NCBI RefSeq assembly: GCF_021018895.1
Contig: NC_079367.1
Span: forward strand, 908,395-972,394
Source: Seriola aureovittata
Lineage: Eukaryota; Chordata; Actinopteri; Carangiformes; Carangidae
Direction of reading: 5' to 3'
DNA: 64,000 nucleotides
Below, in pieces: positions 34,126 to 46,951 of the stretch. The notes beneath the pieces were generated by a model. The model worked only from the letters and a program-made list of their open reading frames with translations, was not told where the DNA came from and made no database searches. Each line of letters begins with the position of its first letter. The first letter of the stretch is position 1. The translations under genes and the position numbers were made by a program.

Positions 34126-34216
34126 AGCACAGTGCTTCGAAAGCTCACTTTGCTTTCAGACTTCAAGCTGACAGCATTGCTCCACAGCCACTACAGCAAG
34201 CCAGTGACAGTTTTTT

Positions 34217-34284
34217 GTGTGCCTGACCTGAAGAAGACCTTATCAGGTCGAAACGTCGTCACCTTTTTGTTTATTTTGGCACAC
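34217..34284 (+). ncRNA. Hammerhead-like RNA motif, family C copy 1
   Basis: Outer stem GUGUGCC/GGCACAC; inner UGAC/GUCA; core CUGAAGAA, stem GACCU-UAUC-AGGUC, GAAACGUC. Confidence 0.65.
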
Positions 34285-34486
34285 CTTCCTTTGTTGTTTA
34301 TTAAAAATAGTAAAAAACAGATTTTGATTTCATTTTATTAGAAAAACATTTTATTTTTTGGCTTTTTCCTTTCCATATTTTGGGAAAGTGTTTTTAGTTG
34401 TTTGTTTTATTTTATTTTTCATTTAAAACAAAAAATACAAAAAAATACAAAAAACAACACAAAACAAAAAATACAAAAAACATAAA

Positions 34487-34654
34487 ATGGATGACTGGAC
34501 GGTGGTGCGTTACGGGCGGAGACGCCAACGCATCCGCCAACCAGCTTGGGGCCAGGGAGGTTGGGGGTTCCAGGGATGGAAGGACCGTGCTCCTCCTGTC
34601 TCCTACGGGAGACAGGTTCAGTTCACCCACCCTAACCCTAAACCTAACCTTTGA
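34487..34654 (+). pseudogene. Family C ORF1 N-terminal fragment, copy 1 (55 aa)
   Basis: Starts at ATG 34487 with MDDW-TVVRYGRRRQ and reaches GWKDRAPPVSYGRQ, then runs into PNPKPNL from telomere-like DNA and a stop. It is collinear with the first 55 or so residues of the full D ORF1. No more of the element is present at this site. Confidence 0.75.
34595..34616 (+). ncRNA. Hairpin at the end of C copy 1
   Basis: CCTGTCTCC, loop TACG, GGAGACAGG: nine perfect pairs with a UACG tetraloop, 13 bases before CCCTAACCC. Repeated at 48755-48776. Confidence 0.65.
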
Positions 34655-35013
34655 CCTCTGACCTTTAATCCTAACCCTGAGCCTTTACCCTAACCCTAAC
34701 CTCTCTCCCTCCCTCTCTCTCTCTCTCTCTCCTCTCTCTCCCTCTTCCTCTCTCCCTCCCTCTCTCTCTTTTTCTCTTCCCCCCCACCCCTTTTTTTTCT
34801 CTCTCTCTCTCTCTTTTTTTCTCTCTCTCACACACACATACAGACACACACACTCTCTCTTCTCCCCTCTCTTCCCTCATGAGAATGAGGGAGCAAGGGG
34901 AGATAGAGCATGCAGCCCGATCCGGCGGGGGAGAGTTCTAGCCCCGCACAGGCACCTCTCCCTAGCTCTATCTCCTTCACCCTCTTTATCCTAAACCTAA
35001 CCACTCACCCTGT

Positions 35014-35053
<40 letters not shown>

Positions 35054-35061
35054 TCCCTCTC

Positions 35062-35102
<41 letters not shown>

Positions 35103-35125
35103 TCTCTCTCTCACACACACTCACG
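34655..35125. repeat. CT-rich low-complexity DNA
   Basis: Telomere-like bases pass into long (CT)n and CTCC tracts (about 34701-34870 and 35010-35110). Between them, 34881-34985 is a short non-repetitive stretch. No gene is seen. Confidence 0.85.
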
Positions 35126-35943
35126 CTCCAGGAAATATGCATTTTTTAATAATTTGAATATTATTATGGAATTATGACAATATTATGTCCAAAAAACCCA
35201 CTTCCGATCGTCGTAGAGACACAAGCCTGGTACCATCGGATTCCTGATCCTCACAAACCCCCAAGTGGATGTAAGTTTCAAGTCTCTAGCTCACTCAGAA
35301 CAGCAGTTATTAACAAAAAACAACTTTTAAGACCTGCAATGCATTACTGGGTAATTTCCTGACAAAACCGTGAGTGAGAAGTAAAGGTAGAATGATCACT
35401 CTCAGACTGAATGCATGTTAAATTAAAGGCTACTTCACTGAACAACAACTTTTAAGACCTGCAATGCATTACTGGGTAATTTCCTGACAAAACCGTGAGT
35501 GAGAAGTAAAGGTAGAATGATCACTCTCAGACTGAATGCATGTTAAATTAAAGGCTGCTTCACTGAACATGAACTCAGGTGAGTAACCATAGCACTTCTA
35601 ATGCTCCCTGTTGAAGACTAAGGATATTTAAATTATGGCAGATATTGCTACCAATATAATAATAATAATAATAATAATATTTAAAAATTCTAAAAAAAGT
35701 TCTAAAATATGTACCACTGTGTCCTGAGGTTGTGCGATGTATGGAACACAGGACATCACTCTCTTCCACACTGTGGCGCACCTCTGAGACCGTACAGTAC
35801 ATGGAATGTGGAAAAATACTTCTGAAGGATGCCAGACGAACCCGAATTGGACAAAAGGAGGACACCCTGGACTTCAAACCCTGATATAAGGTTATCCACG
35901 ATCATTTACTGCACGATTACGCCAGACGGCAGGTGAGCCAAAA
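35126..35943. other. Unassigned stretch with a 125-bp tandem duplication
   Basis: No ORF or element feature is recognised. Bases 35321-35445 are repeated at 35446-35570 with one or two changes (from CAACTTTTAAGACCTGCAAT). An (ATA)n tract lies near 35660. It may be the upstream part of family E, since the equivalent region of E copy 1 is lost in the gap. Confidence 0.6.
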
Positions 35944-37268
35944 CACTTAAAGGTCCATGTTAGGAAATCTATACTGTACAATACGGGGATAAAATCCTGA
36001 ATATACCGAGAAAGAAAATTATTTTGATATTCAGTAGAGGAACGACCGTTATTTTAATCCTCTCATAACCAAGATTACTAAGGGAAATGTGATATTACAC
36101 TTGACTATGGTAAAATTAAACCTGTTTTTTAACACCAGATTGAACCCGGACAGGGTCTTGGCCTTTAAATTCCATAACACTAAATACTGGACTGGACCCG
36201 TGACTGGAAAAATGACTATAAAACCAATCAAAGTCTAATCAGGATCTGAATACTCTTTGAAAAAAAGATCCAAACATTAAAGGATTATTGTGGAAATAAT
36301 AATAATATAATCCTGATTATATACCAGACTGAAAACAACCTATAAACCTAATATAAACCAGTTTGAATCCCCAAAGGGAACTGAAAAATTAAGATATTAA
36401 ACTATTATAAAACAGGATTATAACACAATTGGCTATGGGACACACCCTGAGACATGATCAACCTCGGGGGGACCACCCTCAGGGGAGAATGTCTAGTGAT
36501 AAACGGCCGAAACATTCGATGAGCCTGGGGTCCACTACTGATGATGTGTTCCAAAATTTAGAGGATTATTATTGTTGTTATTATTATTAATAACAACAAT
36601 AAACAACACTGAAACAGACGTCTGAAAAGAAAAAAAGAGCACCTTTAATCAAGCATTTAAAACCCAGATTGGGGATATTTATTCTATAAAACAAAACTCA
36701 TGGAACAAAACAGAACAACCAAAAAATAATGGAAAAATAAGAAATTAACTTCAAAGGAGAAACCTGACTAAAGCCTGATATGGACACAAAATTAAAACCA
36801 GGACACAATCTCTGGAAAGAGAAACTGAAACATAGAAATCCAAAAAAAACAACAATACTGAACCTAAAATTCCATAAGAAAAATAAAAAAAGAATAAAAA
36901 AAGAGAAGAAAAAAAAAAAAAAAAAAAAAAAAAAAATAAACAAAGAAAAAAAGAGAAGAGAAAAAAACATTTTACTCAAGACTTTAAAGCCCTGAATGGG
37001 AAAATGATTCAATAAAATCAACTCAAATTAACTCCAGGTGACAGATCTGACTGAAGACGGATGGAAGAAAAACTTAACCTTGACCTTGACCTCTTGACCT
37101 CTGAAAAAAAAAAAAAAAAAAAAAACATTCCTTTATGGGACAAGGGTTGATAGGAACTGTGAACCGGTGACGACGGGCGTCGGCCAGTGCACTGCCTTTG
37201 GTCTCCCACTTTCAACTGCCCAGTCGTCGGACGAAGCAGGGGAGATCATCGAGATAATTAAAAAATCC
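35944..37268 (+). mobile_element. Family E short element, copy 2
   Basis: Matches 22118-23430 almost base for base, apart from longer A-runs near 36910-36936 and 37106-37125. It ends at the same AAAAAATCC. Here it is followed directly by satellite 2 (CAGCCCCAGCC) instead of telomere repeats, which confirms the 3' boundary. Confidence 0.65.
36477..36530 (+). ncRNA. Covarying RNA structure, family E copy 2
   Basis: Same stems as in copy 1: CCUCAGG/CCUGGGG outside and GAAUGU/ACAUUC inside. Confidence 0.55.
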
Positions 37269-40200
37269 CAGCCCCAGCCTTCTGAGTCGCTCCCTTCCGA
37301 ATGGCCGCCATGGGAGGTCTCTCATATGTTGCCGGGAGACACGGTTAAATTCTGTGTTTTAATAATTTCCGAAAAATTTTCTCGAAAGTCCACAAATTTG
37401 GTATCTACGGACTCGGCTCGTCACGCTGAGTAACATATGTCAGCACCAGGCTTCGAAGTCGCTCCCGTCGGAAGGGATGCCTCGTTAAACGTGTCCGAGG
37501 CCCGCTTGCTGCGACGAAAAATTTTGTCAAAAGTCAACAAATTGGGTGTCTACGGACTCGGCTCGTCAAGCTGAGTAACATATGTCAGCCCCAGCCTTCT
37601 GAGTCGCTCCCTTCCGAAAGGTCATCTCTCATATGCTGAGGTGCCACACCATTAAGACTAGTGTGAATGTCGCAACGGAAAAGTTTGTCCAAAGTCCACA
37701 AGTTTGGTGTCTACGTACTCGGCTCGTCACGCTGAGTAACATATGTCAGCCTCAGCCTTCTGAGTCGCTCCCTTCCGAATGGCCGCCATGGGAGGTCTCT
37801 CATATGCTGCCGGGAGACACGGTTTAATTCTGTGTTTTAATAATTTCCGAAAAATTTTCTCGAAAGTCCACAAATTTGGTATCTACGGACTCGGCTCGTC
37901 ACGCTGAGTAACATATGTCAGCCCCAGGCTTCGAAGTCGCTCCCGTCGGAAGGGATGCCTCGTTAAACGTGTCCGAGGCCCGCTTGCTGCGACGAAAAAT
38001 TTTGTCAAAAGTCCACAAATTGGGTGTCTACGGACTCGGCTCGTCAAGCTGAGTAACATATGTCAGCCCCAGCCTTCTGAGTCGCTCCCTTCCGAAGGGT
38101 CATCTCTCATATGCTGAGGTGCCACACCATTAAGACTAGTGTGAATGTCGCAACGGAAAAGTTTGTCCAAAGTCCACAAGTTTGGTGTCTACGGACTCGG
38201 CTCGTCACGCTGAGTAACATATGTCAGCCCCAGCCTTCTGAGTCGCTCCCTTCCGAAGGGTCATCTCTCATATGCTGAGGTGCCACACCATTATGACTAG
38301 TGTGAATGTCGCAACGGAAAAGTTTGTCCAAAGTCCACAAGTTTGGTGTCTACGGACTCGGCTCGTCACGCTGAGTAACATATGTCAGCCCCAGCCTTCT
38401 GAGTCACTCCGTTCCGAATGGCCGCCATGGGAGGTCTCTCATATGCTGCCGGGAGACACGGTTAAATTCTGTGTTTTAATAATTTCCGAAAAATTTTCTC
38501 GAAAGTCCACAAATTTGGTATCTACGGACTCGGCTCGTCACGCTGAGTAACATAAGTCAGCCCCAGGCTTCGAAGTCGCTCCCGTCGGAAGGGATGCCTC
38601 GTTAAACGTGTCCGAGGCCCGCTTGCTGCGACGAAAAATTTTGTCAAAAGTCCACAAATTGGGTGTCTACGGACTCGGCTCGTCAAGCTGAGTAACATAT
38701 GTCAGCCCCAGCCTTCTGAGTCGCTCCCTTCCGAAGGGTCATCTCTCATATGCTGAGGTGCCACACCATTAAGACTAGTGTGAATGTCGCAACGGAAAAG
38801 TTTGTCCAAAGTCCACAAGTTTGGTGTCTACGGACTCGGCTCGTCACGCTGAGTAACATATGTCAGCCCCAGCCTTCTGAGTCGCTCCCTTCCGAATGGC
38901 CGCCATGGGAGGTCTCTCATATGCTGCCGGGAGACACGGTTAAATTCTGTGTTTTAATAATTTCCGAAAAATTTTCTCGAAAGTCCACAAATTTGGTATC
39001 TACGGACTCGGCTCGTCACGCTGAGTAACATATGTCAGCCCCAGGCTTCGAAGTCGCTCCCGTCGGAAGGGATGCCTCGTTAAACGTGTCCGAGGCCCGC
39101 TTGCTGCGACGAAAAATTTTGTCAAAAGTCCACAAATTGGGTGTCTACGGACTCGGCTCGTCAAGCTGAGTAACATATGTCAGCCCCAGCCTTCTGAGTC
39201 GCTCCCTTCCGAAGGGTCATCTCTCATATGCTGAGGTGCCACACCATTAAGACTAGTGTGAATGTCGCAACGGAAAAGTTTGTCCAAAGTCCACAAGTTT
39301 GGTGTCTACGGACTCGGCTCGTCACGCTGAGTAACATATGTCAGCCCCAGCCTTCTGAGTCGCTCCCTTCCGAAGGGTCATCTCTCATATGCTAAGATGC
39401 CACACCATTATGACTAGTGTGAATGTCGCAACGGAAAAGTTTGTCCAAAGTCCACAAGTTTGGTGTCTACGGACTCGGCTCGTCACGCTGAGTAACATAT
39501 GTCAGCCCCAGCCTTCTGAGTCGCTCCCTTCCGAATGGCCGCCATGGGAGGTCTCTCATATGCTGCCGGAGACACGGTTAAATTCTGTGTTTTAATAATT
39601 TCCGAAAAATTTTCTCGAAAGTCCACAAATTTGGTATCTACGGACTCGGCTCGTCACGCTGAGTAACATATGTCAGCCCCAGGCTTCGAAGTCGCTCCCG
39701 TCGGAAGGGATGCCTCGTTAAACGTGTCCGAGGCCCGCTTGCTGCGACGAAAAATTTTGTCAAAAGTCCACAAATTGGGTGTCTACGGACTCGGCTCGTC
39801 AAGCTGAGTAACATATGTCAGCCCCAGCCTTCTGAGTCGCTCCCTTCCGAAGGGTCATCTCTCATATGCTGAGGTGCCACACCATTAAGACTAGTGTGAA
39901 TGTCGCAACGGAAAAGTTTGTCCAAAGTCCACAAGTTTGGTGTCTACGGACTCGGCTCGTCACGCTGAGTAACATATGTCAGCCCCAGCCTTCTGAGTCG
40001 CTCCCTTCCGAAAGGTCATCTCTCATATGCTGAGGTGCCACACCATTAAGACTAGTGTGAATGTCGCAACGGAAAAGTTTGTCCAAAGTCCACAAGTTTG
40101 GTGTCTACGGACTCGCTCGTCACGCTGAGTAACATATGTCAGCTCCAGCCTTCTGAGTCGCTCCCTTCCGAAGGGTCATCTCTCATATGCTGAGGTGCCA

Positions 40201-43200
40201 CACCATTAAGACTAGTGTGAATGTCGCAACGGAAAAGTTTGTCCAAAGTCCACAAGTTTGGTGTCTACGGACTCGGCTCGTCACGCTGAGTAACATATGT
40301 CAGCCCCAGCCTTCTGAGTCGCTCCTTCCGAATGGCCGCCATGGGAGGTCTCTCATATGCTGCCGGGAGACACGGTTAAATTCTGTGTTTTAATAATTTC
40401 CGAAAAATTTTCTCGAAAGTCCACAAATTGGATGTCTACGGACTCGGCTCGTCACGCTGAGTAACATATGTCAGCCCCAGGCTTCGAAGTCGCTCCCGTC
40501 GGAAGGGATGCCTCGTTAAACGTGTCCGAGGCCCGCTTGCTGCGACGAAAAATTTTGTCAAAAGTCCACAAATTGGATGTCTACGGACTCGGCTCGTCAA
40601 GCTGAGTAACATATGTCAGCCCCAGCCTTCTGAGTCGCTCCCTTCCGAAGGGTCATCTCTCATATGCTGAGGTGCCACACCATTAAGACTAGTGTGAATG
40701 TCGCAACGGAAAAGTTTGTCCAAAGTCCACAAGTTTGGTGTCTACGGACTCGGCTCGTCACGCTGAGTAACATATGTCAGCCCCAGCCTTCTGAGTCGCT
40801 CCCTTCCGAAGGTCATCTCTCATATGCTGAGGTGCCACACCATTAAGACTAGTGTGAATGTCGCAACGGAAAAGTTTGTCCAAAGTCCACAAGTTTGGTG
40901 TCTACGGACTCGGCTCGTCACGCTGAGTAACATATGTCAGCTCCAGCCTTCTGAGTCGCTCCCTTCCGAAGGGTCATCTCTCATATGCTGAGGTGCCACA
41001 CCATTAAGACTAGTGTGAATGTCGCAACGGAAAAGTTTGTCCAAAGTCCACAAGTTTGGTGTCTACGGACTCGGCTCGTCACGCTGGGTAACATATGTCA
41101 GCCCCAGCCTTCTGAGTCGCTCCCTTCCGAATGGCCGCCATGGGAGGTCTCTCATATGCTGCCGGGAGACACGGTTAAATTCTGTGTTTTAATAATTTCC
41201 GAAAAATTTTCTCGAAAGTCCACAAATTTGGTATCTACGGACTCGGCTCGTCACGCTGAGTAACATATGTCAGCCCCAGGCTTCGAAGTCGCTCCCGTCG
41301 GAAGGGATGCCTCGTTAAACGTGTCCGAGGCCCGCTTGCTGCGACGAAAAATTTTGTCAAAAGTCCACAAATTGGATGTCTACGGACTCGGCTCGTCAAG
41401 CTGAGTAACATATGTCAGCCCCAGCCTTCTGAGTCGCTCACTTCCGAAGGGTCATCTCTCATATGCTGAGGTGCCACACCATTAAGACTAGTGTGAATGT
41501 CGCAACGGAAAAGTTTGTCCAAAGTCCACAAGTTTGGTGTCTACGGACTCGGCTCGTCACGCTGAGTAACATATGTCAGCCCCAGCCTTCTGAGTCGCTC
41601 CCTTCCGAATGGCCGCCATGGGAGGTCTCTCATATGCTGCCGGGAGACACGGTTAAATTCTGTGTTTTAATAATTTCCGAAAAATTTTCTCGAAAGTCCA
41701 CAAATTTGGTATCTACGGACTCGGCTCGTCACGCTGAGTAACATATGTCAGCCCCAGGCTTCGAAGTCGCTCCCGTCGGAAGGGATGCCTCGTTAAACGT
41801 GTCCGAGGCCCGCTTGCTGCGACGAAAAATTTTGTCAAAAGTCCACAAATTGGGTGTCTACGGACTCGGCTCGTCAAGCTGAGTAACATATGTCAGCCCC
41901 AGCCTTCTGAGTCGCTCCCTTCCGAAGGGTCATCTCTCATATGCTGAGGTGCCACACCATTAAGACTAGTGTGAATGTCGCAACGGAAAAGTTTGTCCAA
42001 AGTCCACAAGTTTGGTGTCTACGGACTCGGCTCGTCACGCTGAGTAACATATGTCAGCCCCAGCCTTCTGAGTCGCTCCCTTCCGAAGGGTCATCTCTCA
42101 TATGCTGAGGTGCCACACCATTAAGACTAGTGTGAATGTCGCAACGGAAAAGTTTGTCCAAAGTCCACAAGTTTGGCGTCTACGGACTCGGCTCGTCACG
42201 CTGAGTAACATATGTCAGCCCCAGCCTTCTGAGTCGCTCCCTTCCGAATGGCCGCCATGGGAGGTCTCTCATATGCTGCCGGGAGACACGGTTAAATTCT
42301 GTGTTTTAATAATTTCCGAAAAATTTTCTCGAAAGTCCACAAATTTGGTATCTACGGACTCGGCTCGTCACGCTGAGTAACATAAGTCAGCCCCAGGCTT
42401 CGAAGTCGCTCCCGTCGGAAGGGATGCCTCGTTAAACGTGTCCGAGGCCCGCTTGCTGCGACGAAAAATTTTGTCAAAAGTCCACAAATTGGGTGTCTAC
42501 GGACTCGGCTCGTCAAGCTGAGTAACATATGTCAGCCCCAGCCTTCTGAGTCGCTCCCTTCCGAAGGGTCATCTCTCATATGCTGAGGTGCCACACCATT
42601 AAGACTAGTGTGAATGTCGCAACGGAAAAGTTTGTCCAAAGTCCACAAGTTTGGTGTCTACGGACTCGGCTCGTCACGCTGAGTAACATATGTCAGCCCC
42701 AGCCTTCTGAGTCGCTCCCTTCCGAAAGGTCATCTCTCATATGCTGAGGTGCCACACCATTAAGACTAGTGTGAATGTCGCAACGGAAAAGTTTGTCCAA
42801 AGTCCACAAGTTTGGTGTCTACGGACTCGGCTCGTCACGCTGAGTAACATATGTCAGCTCCAGCCTTCTGAGTCGCTCCCTTCCGAAGGGTCATCTCTCA
42901 TATGCTGAGGTGCCACACCATTAAGACTAGTGTGAATGTCGCAACGGAAAAGTTTGTCCAAAGTCCACAAGTTTGGTGTCTACGGACTCGGCTCGTCACG
43001 CTGGGTAACATATGTCAGCCCCAGCCTTCTGAGTCGCTCCCTTCCGAATGGCCGCCATGGGAGGTCTCTCATATGCTGCCGGGAGACACGGTTAAATTCT
43101 GTGTTTTAATAATTTCCGAAAAATTTTCTCGAAAGTCCACAAATTTGGTATCTACGGACTCGGCTCGTCACGCTGAGTAACATATGTCAGCCCCAGGCTT

Positions 43201-46090
43201 CGAAGTCGCTCCCGTCGGAAGGGATGCCTCGTTAAACGTGTCCGAGGCCCGCTTGCTGCGACGAAAAATTTTGTCAAAAGTCCACAAATTGGATGTCTAC
43301 GGACTCGGCTCGTCAAGCTGAGTAACATATGTCAGCCCCAGCCTTCTGAGTCGCTCACTTCCGAAGGGTCATCTCTCATATGCTGAGGTGCCACACCATT
43401 AAGACTAGTGTGAATGTCGCAACGGAAAAGTTTGTCCAAAGTCCACAAGTTTGGTGTCTACGGACTCGGCTCGTCACGCTGAGTAACATATGTCAGCCCC
43501 AGCCTTCTGAGTCGCTCCCTTCCGAATGGTCGCCATGGGAGGTCTCTCATATGCTGTCGGGAGACACGGTTAAATTCTGTGTTTTAATAATTTCCGAAAA
43601 ATTTTCTCGAAAGTCCACAAATTTGGTATCTACGGACTCGGCTCGTCACGCTGAGTAACATATGTCAGCCCCAGGCTTCGAAGTCGCTCCCGTCGGAAGG
43701 GATGCCTCGTTAAACGTGTCCGAGGCCGCTTGCTGCGACGAAAAATTTTGTCAAAAGTCAACAAATTGGGTGTCTACGGACTCGGCTCGTCAAGCTGAGT
43801 AACATATGTCAGCCCCAGCCTTCTGAGTCGCTCCCTTCCGAAGGGTCATCTCTCATATGTTGAGGTGCCACACCATTAAGACTAGTGTGAATGTCGCAAC
43901 GGAAAAGTTTGTCCAAAGTCCACAAGTTTGGTGTCTACGGACTCGGCTCGTCACGCTGAGTAACATATGTCAGCCCCAGCCTTCTGAGTCGCTCCCTTCC
44001 GAAGGGTCATCTCTCATATGCTGAGGTGCCACACCATTAAGACTAGTGTGAATGTCGCAACGGAAAAGTTTGTCCAAAGTCCACAAGTTTGGTGTCTACG
44101 GACTCGGCTCGTCACGCTGAGTAACATATGTCAGCCCCAGCCTTCTGAGTCGCTCCCTTCCGAATGGCCGCCATGGGAGGTCTCTCATATGCTGCCGGGA
44201 GACACGGTTAAATTCTGTGTTTTAATAATTTCCGAAAAATTTTCTCGAAAGTCCACAAATTTGGTATCTACGGACTCGGCTCGTCACGCTGAGTAACATA
44301 TGTCAGCCCCAGGCTTCGAAGTCGCTCCCGTCGGAAGGGATGCCTCGTTAAACGTGTCCGAGGCCCGCTTGCTGCGACGAAAAATTTTGTCAAAAGTCCA
44401 CAAAATGGGTGTCTACGGACTCGGCTCGTCAAGCTGAGTAACATATGTCAGCCCCAGCCTTCTGAGTCGCTCCCTTCCGAAGGGTCAATTCTCATATGTT
44501 GAGGTGCCACACCATTAAGACTAGTGTGAATGTCGCAACGGAAAAGTTTGTCCAAAGTCCACAAGTTTGGTGTCTACGGACTCGGCTCGTCACGCTGAGT
44601 AACATATGTCAGCCCCAGCCTTCTGAGTCGCTCCCTTCCGAAGGGTCATCTCTCATATGCTGAGGTGCCACACCATTAAGACTAGTGTGAATGTCGCAAC
44701 GGAAAAGTTTGTCCAAAGTCCACAAGTTTGGTGTCTACGGACTCGCTCGTCACGCTGAGTAACATATGTCAGCCCCAGCTTCTGAGTCGCTCCCTTCCGA
44801 AGGGTCATCTCTCATATGCTGAGGTGCCACACCATTAAGACTAGTGTGAATGTCGCAACGGAAAAGTTTGTCCAAAGTCCACAAGTTTGGCGTCTACGGA
44901 CTCGGCTCGTCACGCTGAGTAACATATGTCAGCCCCAGCCTTCTGAGTCGCTCCCTTCCGAATGCCGCCATGGGAGGTCTCTCATATGCTGCCGGAGACA
45001 CGGTTAAATTCTGTGTTTTAATAATTTCCGAAAAATTTTCTCGAAAGTCCACAAATTTGGTATCTACGGACTCGGCTCGTCACGCTGAGTAACATAAGTC
45101 AGCCCCAGGCTTCGAAGTCGCTCCCGTCGGAAGGATGCCTCGTTAAACGTGTCCGAGGCCCGCTTGCTGCGACGAAAAATTTTGTCAAAAGTCCACAAAA
45201 TGGGTGTCTACGGACTCGGCTCGTCAAGCTGAGTAACATATGTCAGCCCCAGCCTTCTGAGTCGCTCCCTTCCGAAGGTCAATTCTCATATGTTGAGGTG
45301 CCACACCATTAAGACTAGTGTGAATGTCGCAACGGAAAAGTTTGTCCAAAGTCCACAAGTTTGGCGTCTACGGACTCGCTCGTCACGCTGAGTAACATAT
45401 GTCAGCCCCAGCCTTCTGAGTCGCTCCCTTCCGAATGGCCGCCATGGGAGGTCTCTCATATGCTGCCGGGAGACACGGTTAATTCTGTGTTTTAATAATT
45501 TCCGAAAAATTTTCTCGAAAGTCCACAAATTTGGTATCTACGGACTCGGCTCGTCACGCTGAGTAACATATGTCAGCCCCAGGCTTCGAAGTCGCTCCCG
45601 TCGGAAGGGATGCCTCGTTAAACGTGTCCGAGCCCGCTTGCTGCGACGAAAAATTTTGTCAAAAGTCCACAAATTGGTGTCTACGGACTCGGCTCGTCAA
45701 GCTGAGTAACATATGTCAGCCCCAGCCTCTGAGTCGCTCCCTTCCGAAGGTCATCTCTCATATGCTGAGTGCCACACCATTAAGACTAGTGTGAATGTCG
45801 CAACGGAAAAGTTTGTCCAAAGTCCACAAGTTTGGTGTCTACGGACTCGCTCGTCACGCTGGGTAACATATGTCAGCCCCAGCCTTCTGAGTCGCTCCTT
45901 CCGAATGGCCGCCATGGGAGGTCTCTCATATGCTGCCGGGAGACACGGTTAAATTCTGTGTTTTAATAATTTCCGAAAAATTTTCTCGAAAGTCCACAAA
46001 TTTGGTATCTACGGACTCGCTCGTCACGCTGAGTAACATATGTCAGCCCCAGCTTCGAAGTCGCTCCCGTCGGAAGGGATGCCTCGTTAA
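37269..46090 (+). repeat. Satellite 2: 172/145/161-bp monomers in nested higher-order repeats
   Basis: Three related monomers. Alpha (172 bp) has ATGGCCGCCATGGGAGG; beta (145 bp) has GGGATGCCTCGTTAAACG; gamma (161 bp) has GAGGTGCCACACCATTA. All share TCTACGGACTCGGCTCGTCA and CATATGTCAGCCCCAG. The order is alpha-beta followed by one, two or three gammas, giving units of 478, 639 and about 800 bp. From 38272 the sizes run 3-4-5-5-3-4-5-3-4-5 monomers, so 3-4-5 forms a 12-monomer unit of about 1.9 kb. The recurrent 92-aa ORFs are repeat readings. Single-base losses rise after about 44700, towards the gap. Confidence 0.95.
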
Positions 46091-46126
46091 ATTTCATATA
46101 AAAATGCAAGTGTATATAGTTAATAA
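46091..46126. other. Non-satellite stub at gap edge
   Basis: A beta monomer breaks after CCTCGTTAAA into 36 bases of AT-rich sequence (TTTCATATAAAAATGCAAG...) that match nothing else in the window. This is either a real boundary or an assembly end artefact. Confidence 0.6.
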
Positions 46127-46626
46127 NNNNNNNNNNNNNNNNNNNNNNNNNNNNNNNNNNNNNNNNNNNNNNNNNNNNNNNNNNNNNNNNNNNNNNNNNN
46201 NNNNNNNNNNNNNNNNNNNNNNNNNNNNNNNNNNNNNNNNNNNNNNNNNNNNNNNNNNNNNNNNNNNNNNNNNNNNNNNNNNNNNNNNNNNNNNNNNNNN
46301 NNNNNNNNNNNNNNNNNNNNNNNNNNNNNNNNNNNNNNNNNNNNNNNNNNNNNNNNNNNNNNNNNNNNNNNNNNNNNNNNNNNNNNNNNNNNNNNNNNNN
46401 NNNNNNNNNNNNNNNNNNNNNNNNNNNNNNNNNNNNNNNNNNNNNNNNNNNNNNNNNNNNNNNNNNNNNNNNNNNNNNNNNNNNNNNNNNNNNNNNNNNN
46501 NNNNNNNNNNNNNNNNNNNNNNNNNNNNNNNNNNNNNNNNNNNNNNNNNNNNNNNNNNNNNNNNNNNNNNNNNNNNNNNNNNNNNNNNNNNNNNNNNNNN
46601 NNNNNNNNNNNNNNNNNNNNNNNNNN
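46127..46626. other. Assembly gap (500 N)
   Basis: Exactly 500 N inside satellite 2. Confidence 0.99.
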
Positions 46627-46949
46627 CCAGCCTTCTGAGTCGCTCCCTTCCGAAGGGTCATCTCTCATATGCTGAGGTGCCACACCATTAAGACTAGTGT
46701 GAATGTCTAAACGGAAAAGTTTGTCCAAAGTCCACAAGTTTGGTGTCTACGGACTCGGCTCGTCACGCTGAGTAACATATGTCAGCCCCAGCCTTCTGAG
46801 TCGCTCCCTTCCGAAGGGTCATCTCTCATATGCTGAGGTGCCACACCATTAAGACTAGTGTGAATGTCACAACGGAAAAGTTTGTCCAAAGTCCACAAGT
46901 TTGGTGTCTACGGACTCGGCTCGTCACGCTGAGTAACATATGTCAGCCC
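46627..46949 (+). repeat. Satellite 2, right-hand remainder
   Basis: Two gamma monomers, then an abrupt change within CAGCCC to PLE coding DNA. Confidence 0.9.
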
Positions 46950-46951
46950 AC

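Larger units (their letters stand above)
33719..34486 (+). mobile_element. Family C leader, copy 1
   Basis: Nearly identical to 47867-48646. AT-rich, with three spaced AATTTGGCAATTTAAGG-type units (33838-33930), a TATA box, a hammerhead-like motif, then A/T-rich DNA up to the ORF1 ATG. Confidence 0.75.

Noticed and set aside
34671..35149. R/E- and S/L-repeat ORFs in the CT-rich region
   Set aside because: Readings of (CT)n and (GA)n microsatellites.
37633..45007. Recurrent 92-codon ORFs (MLRCHTIK...) in satellite 2
   Set aside because: They span gamma-alpha monomer junctions and have no domain; a by-product of tandem order.
45930..46737. ORFs spanning the N gaps (also 21494-22157)
   Set aside because: They consist mostly of N and have no meaning.
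8777..46949. CRISPR-like interpretation of the regular repeats
   Set aside because: Units are directly adjacent without unique spacers, and the context is eukaryotic.
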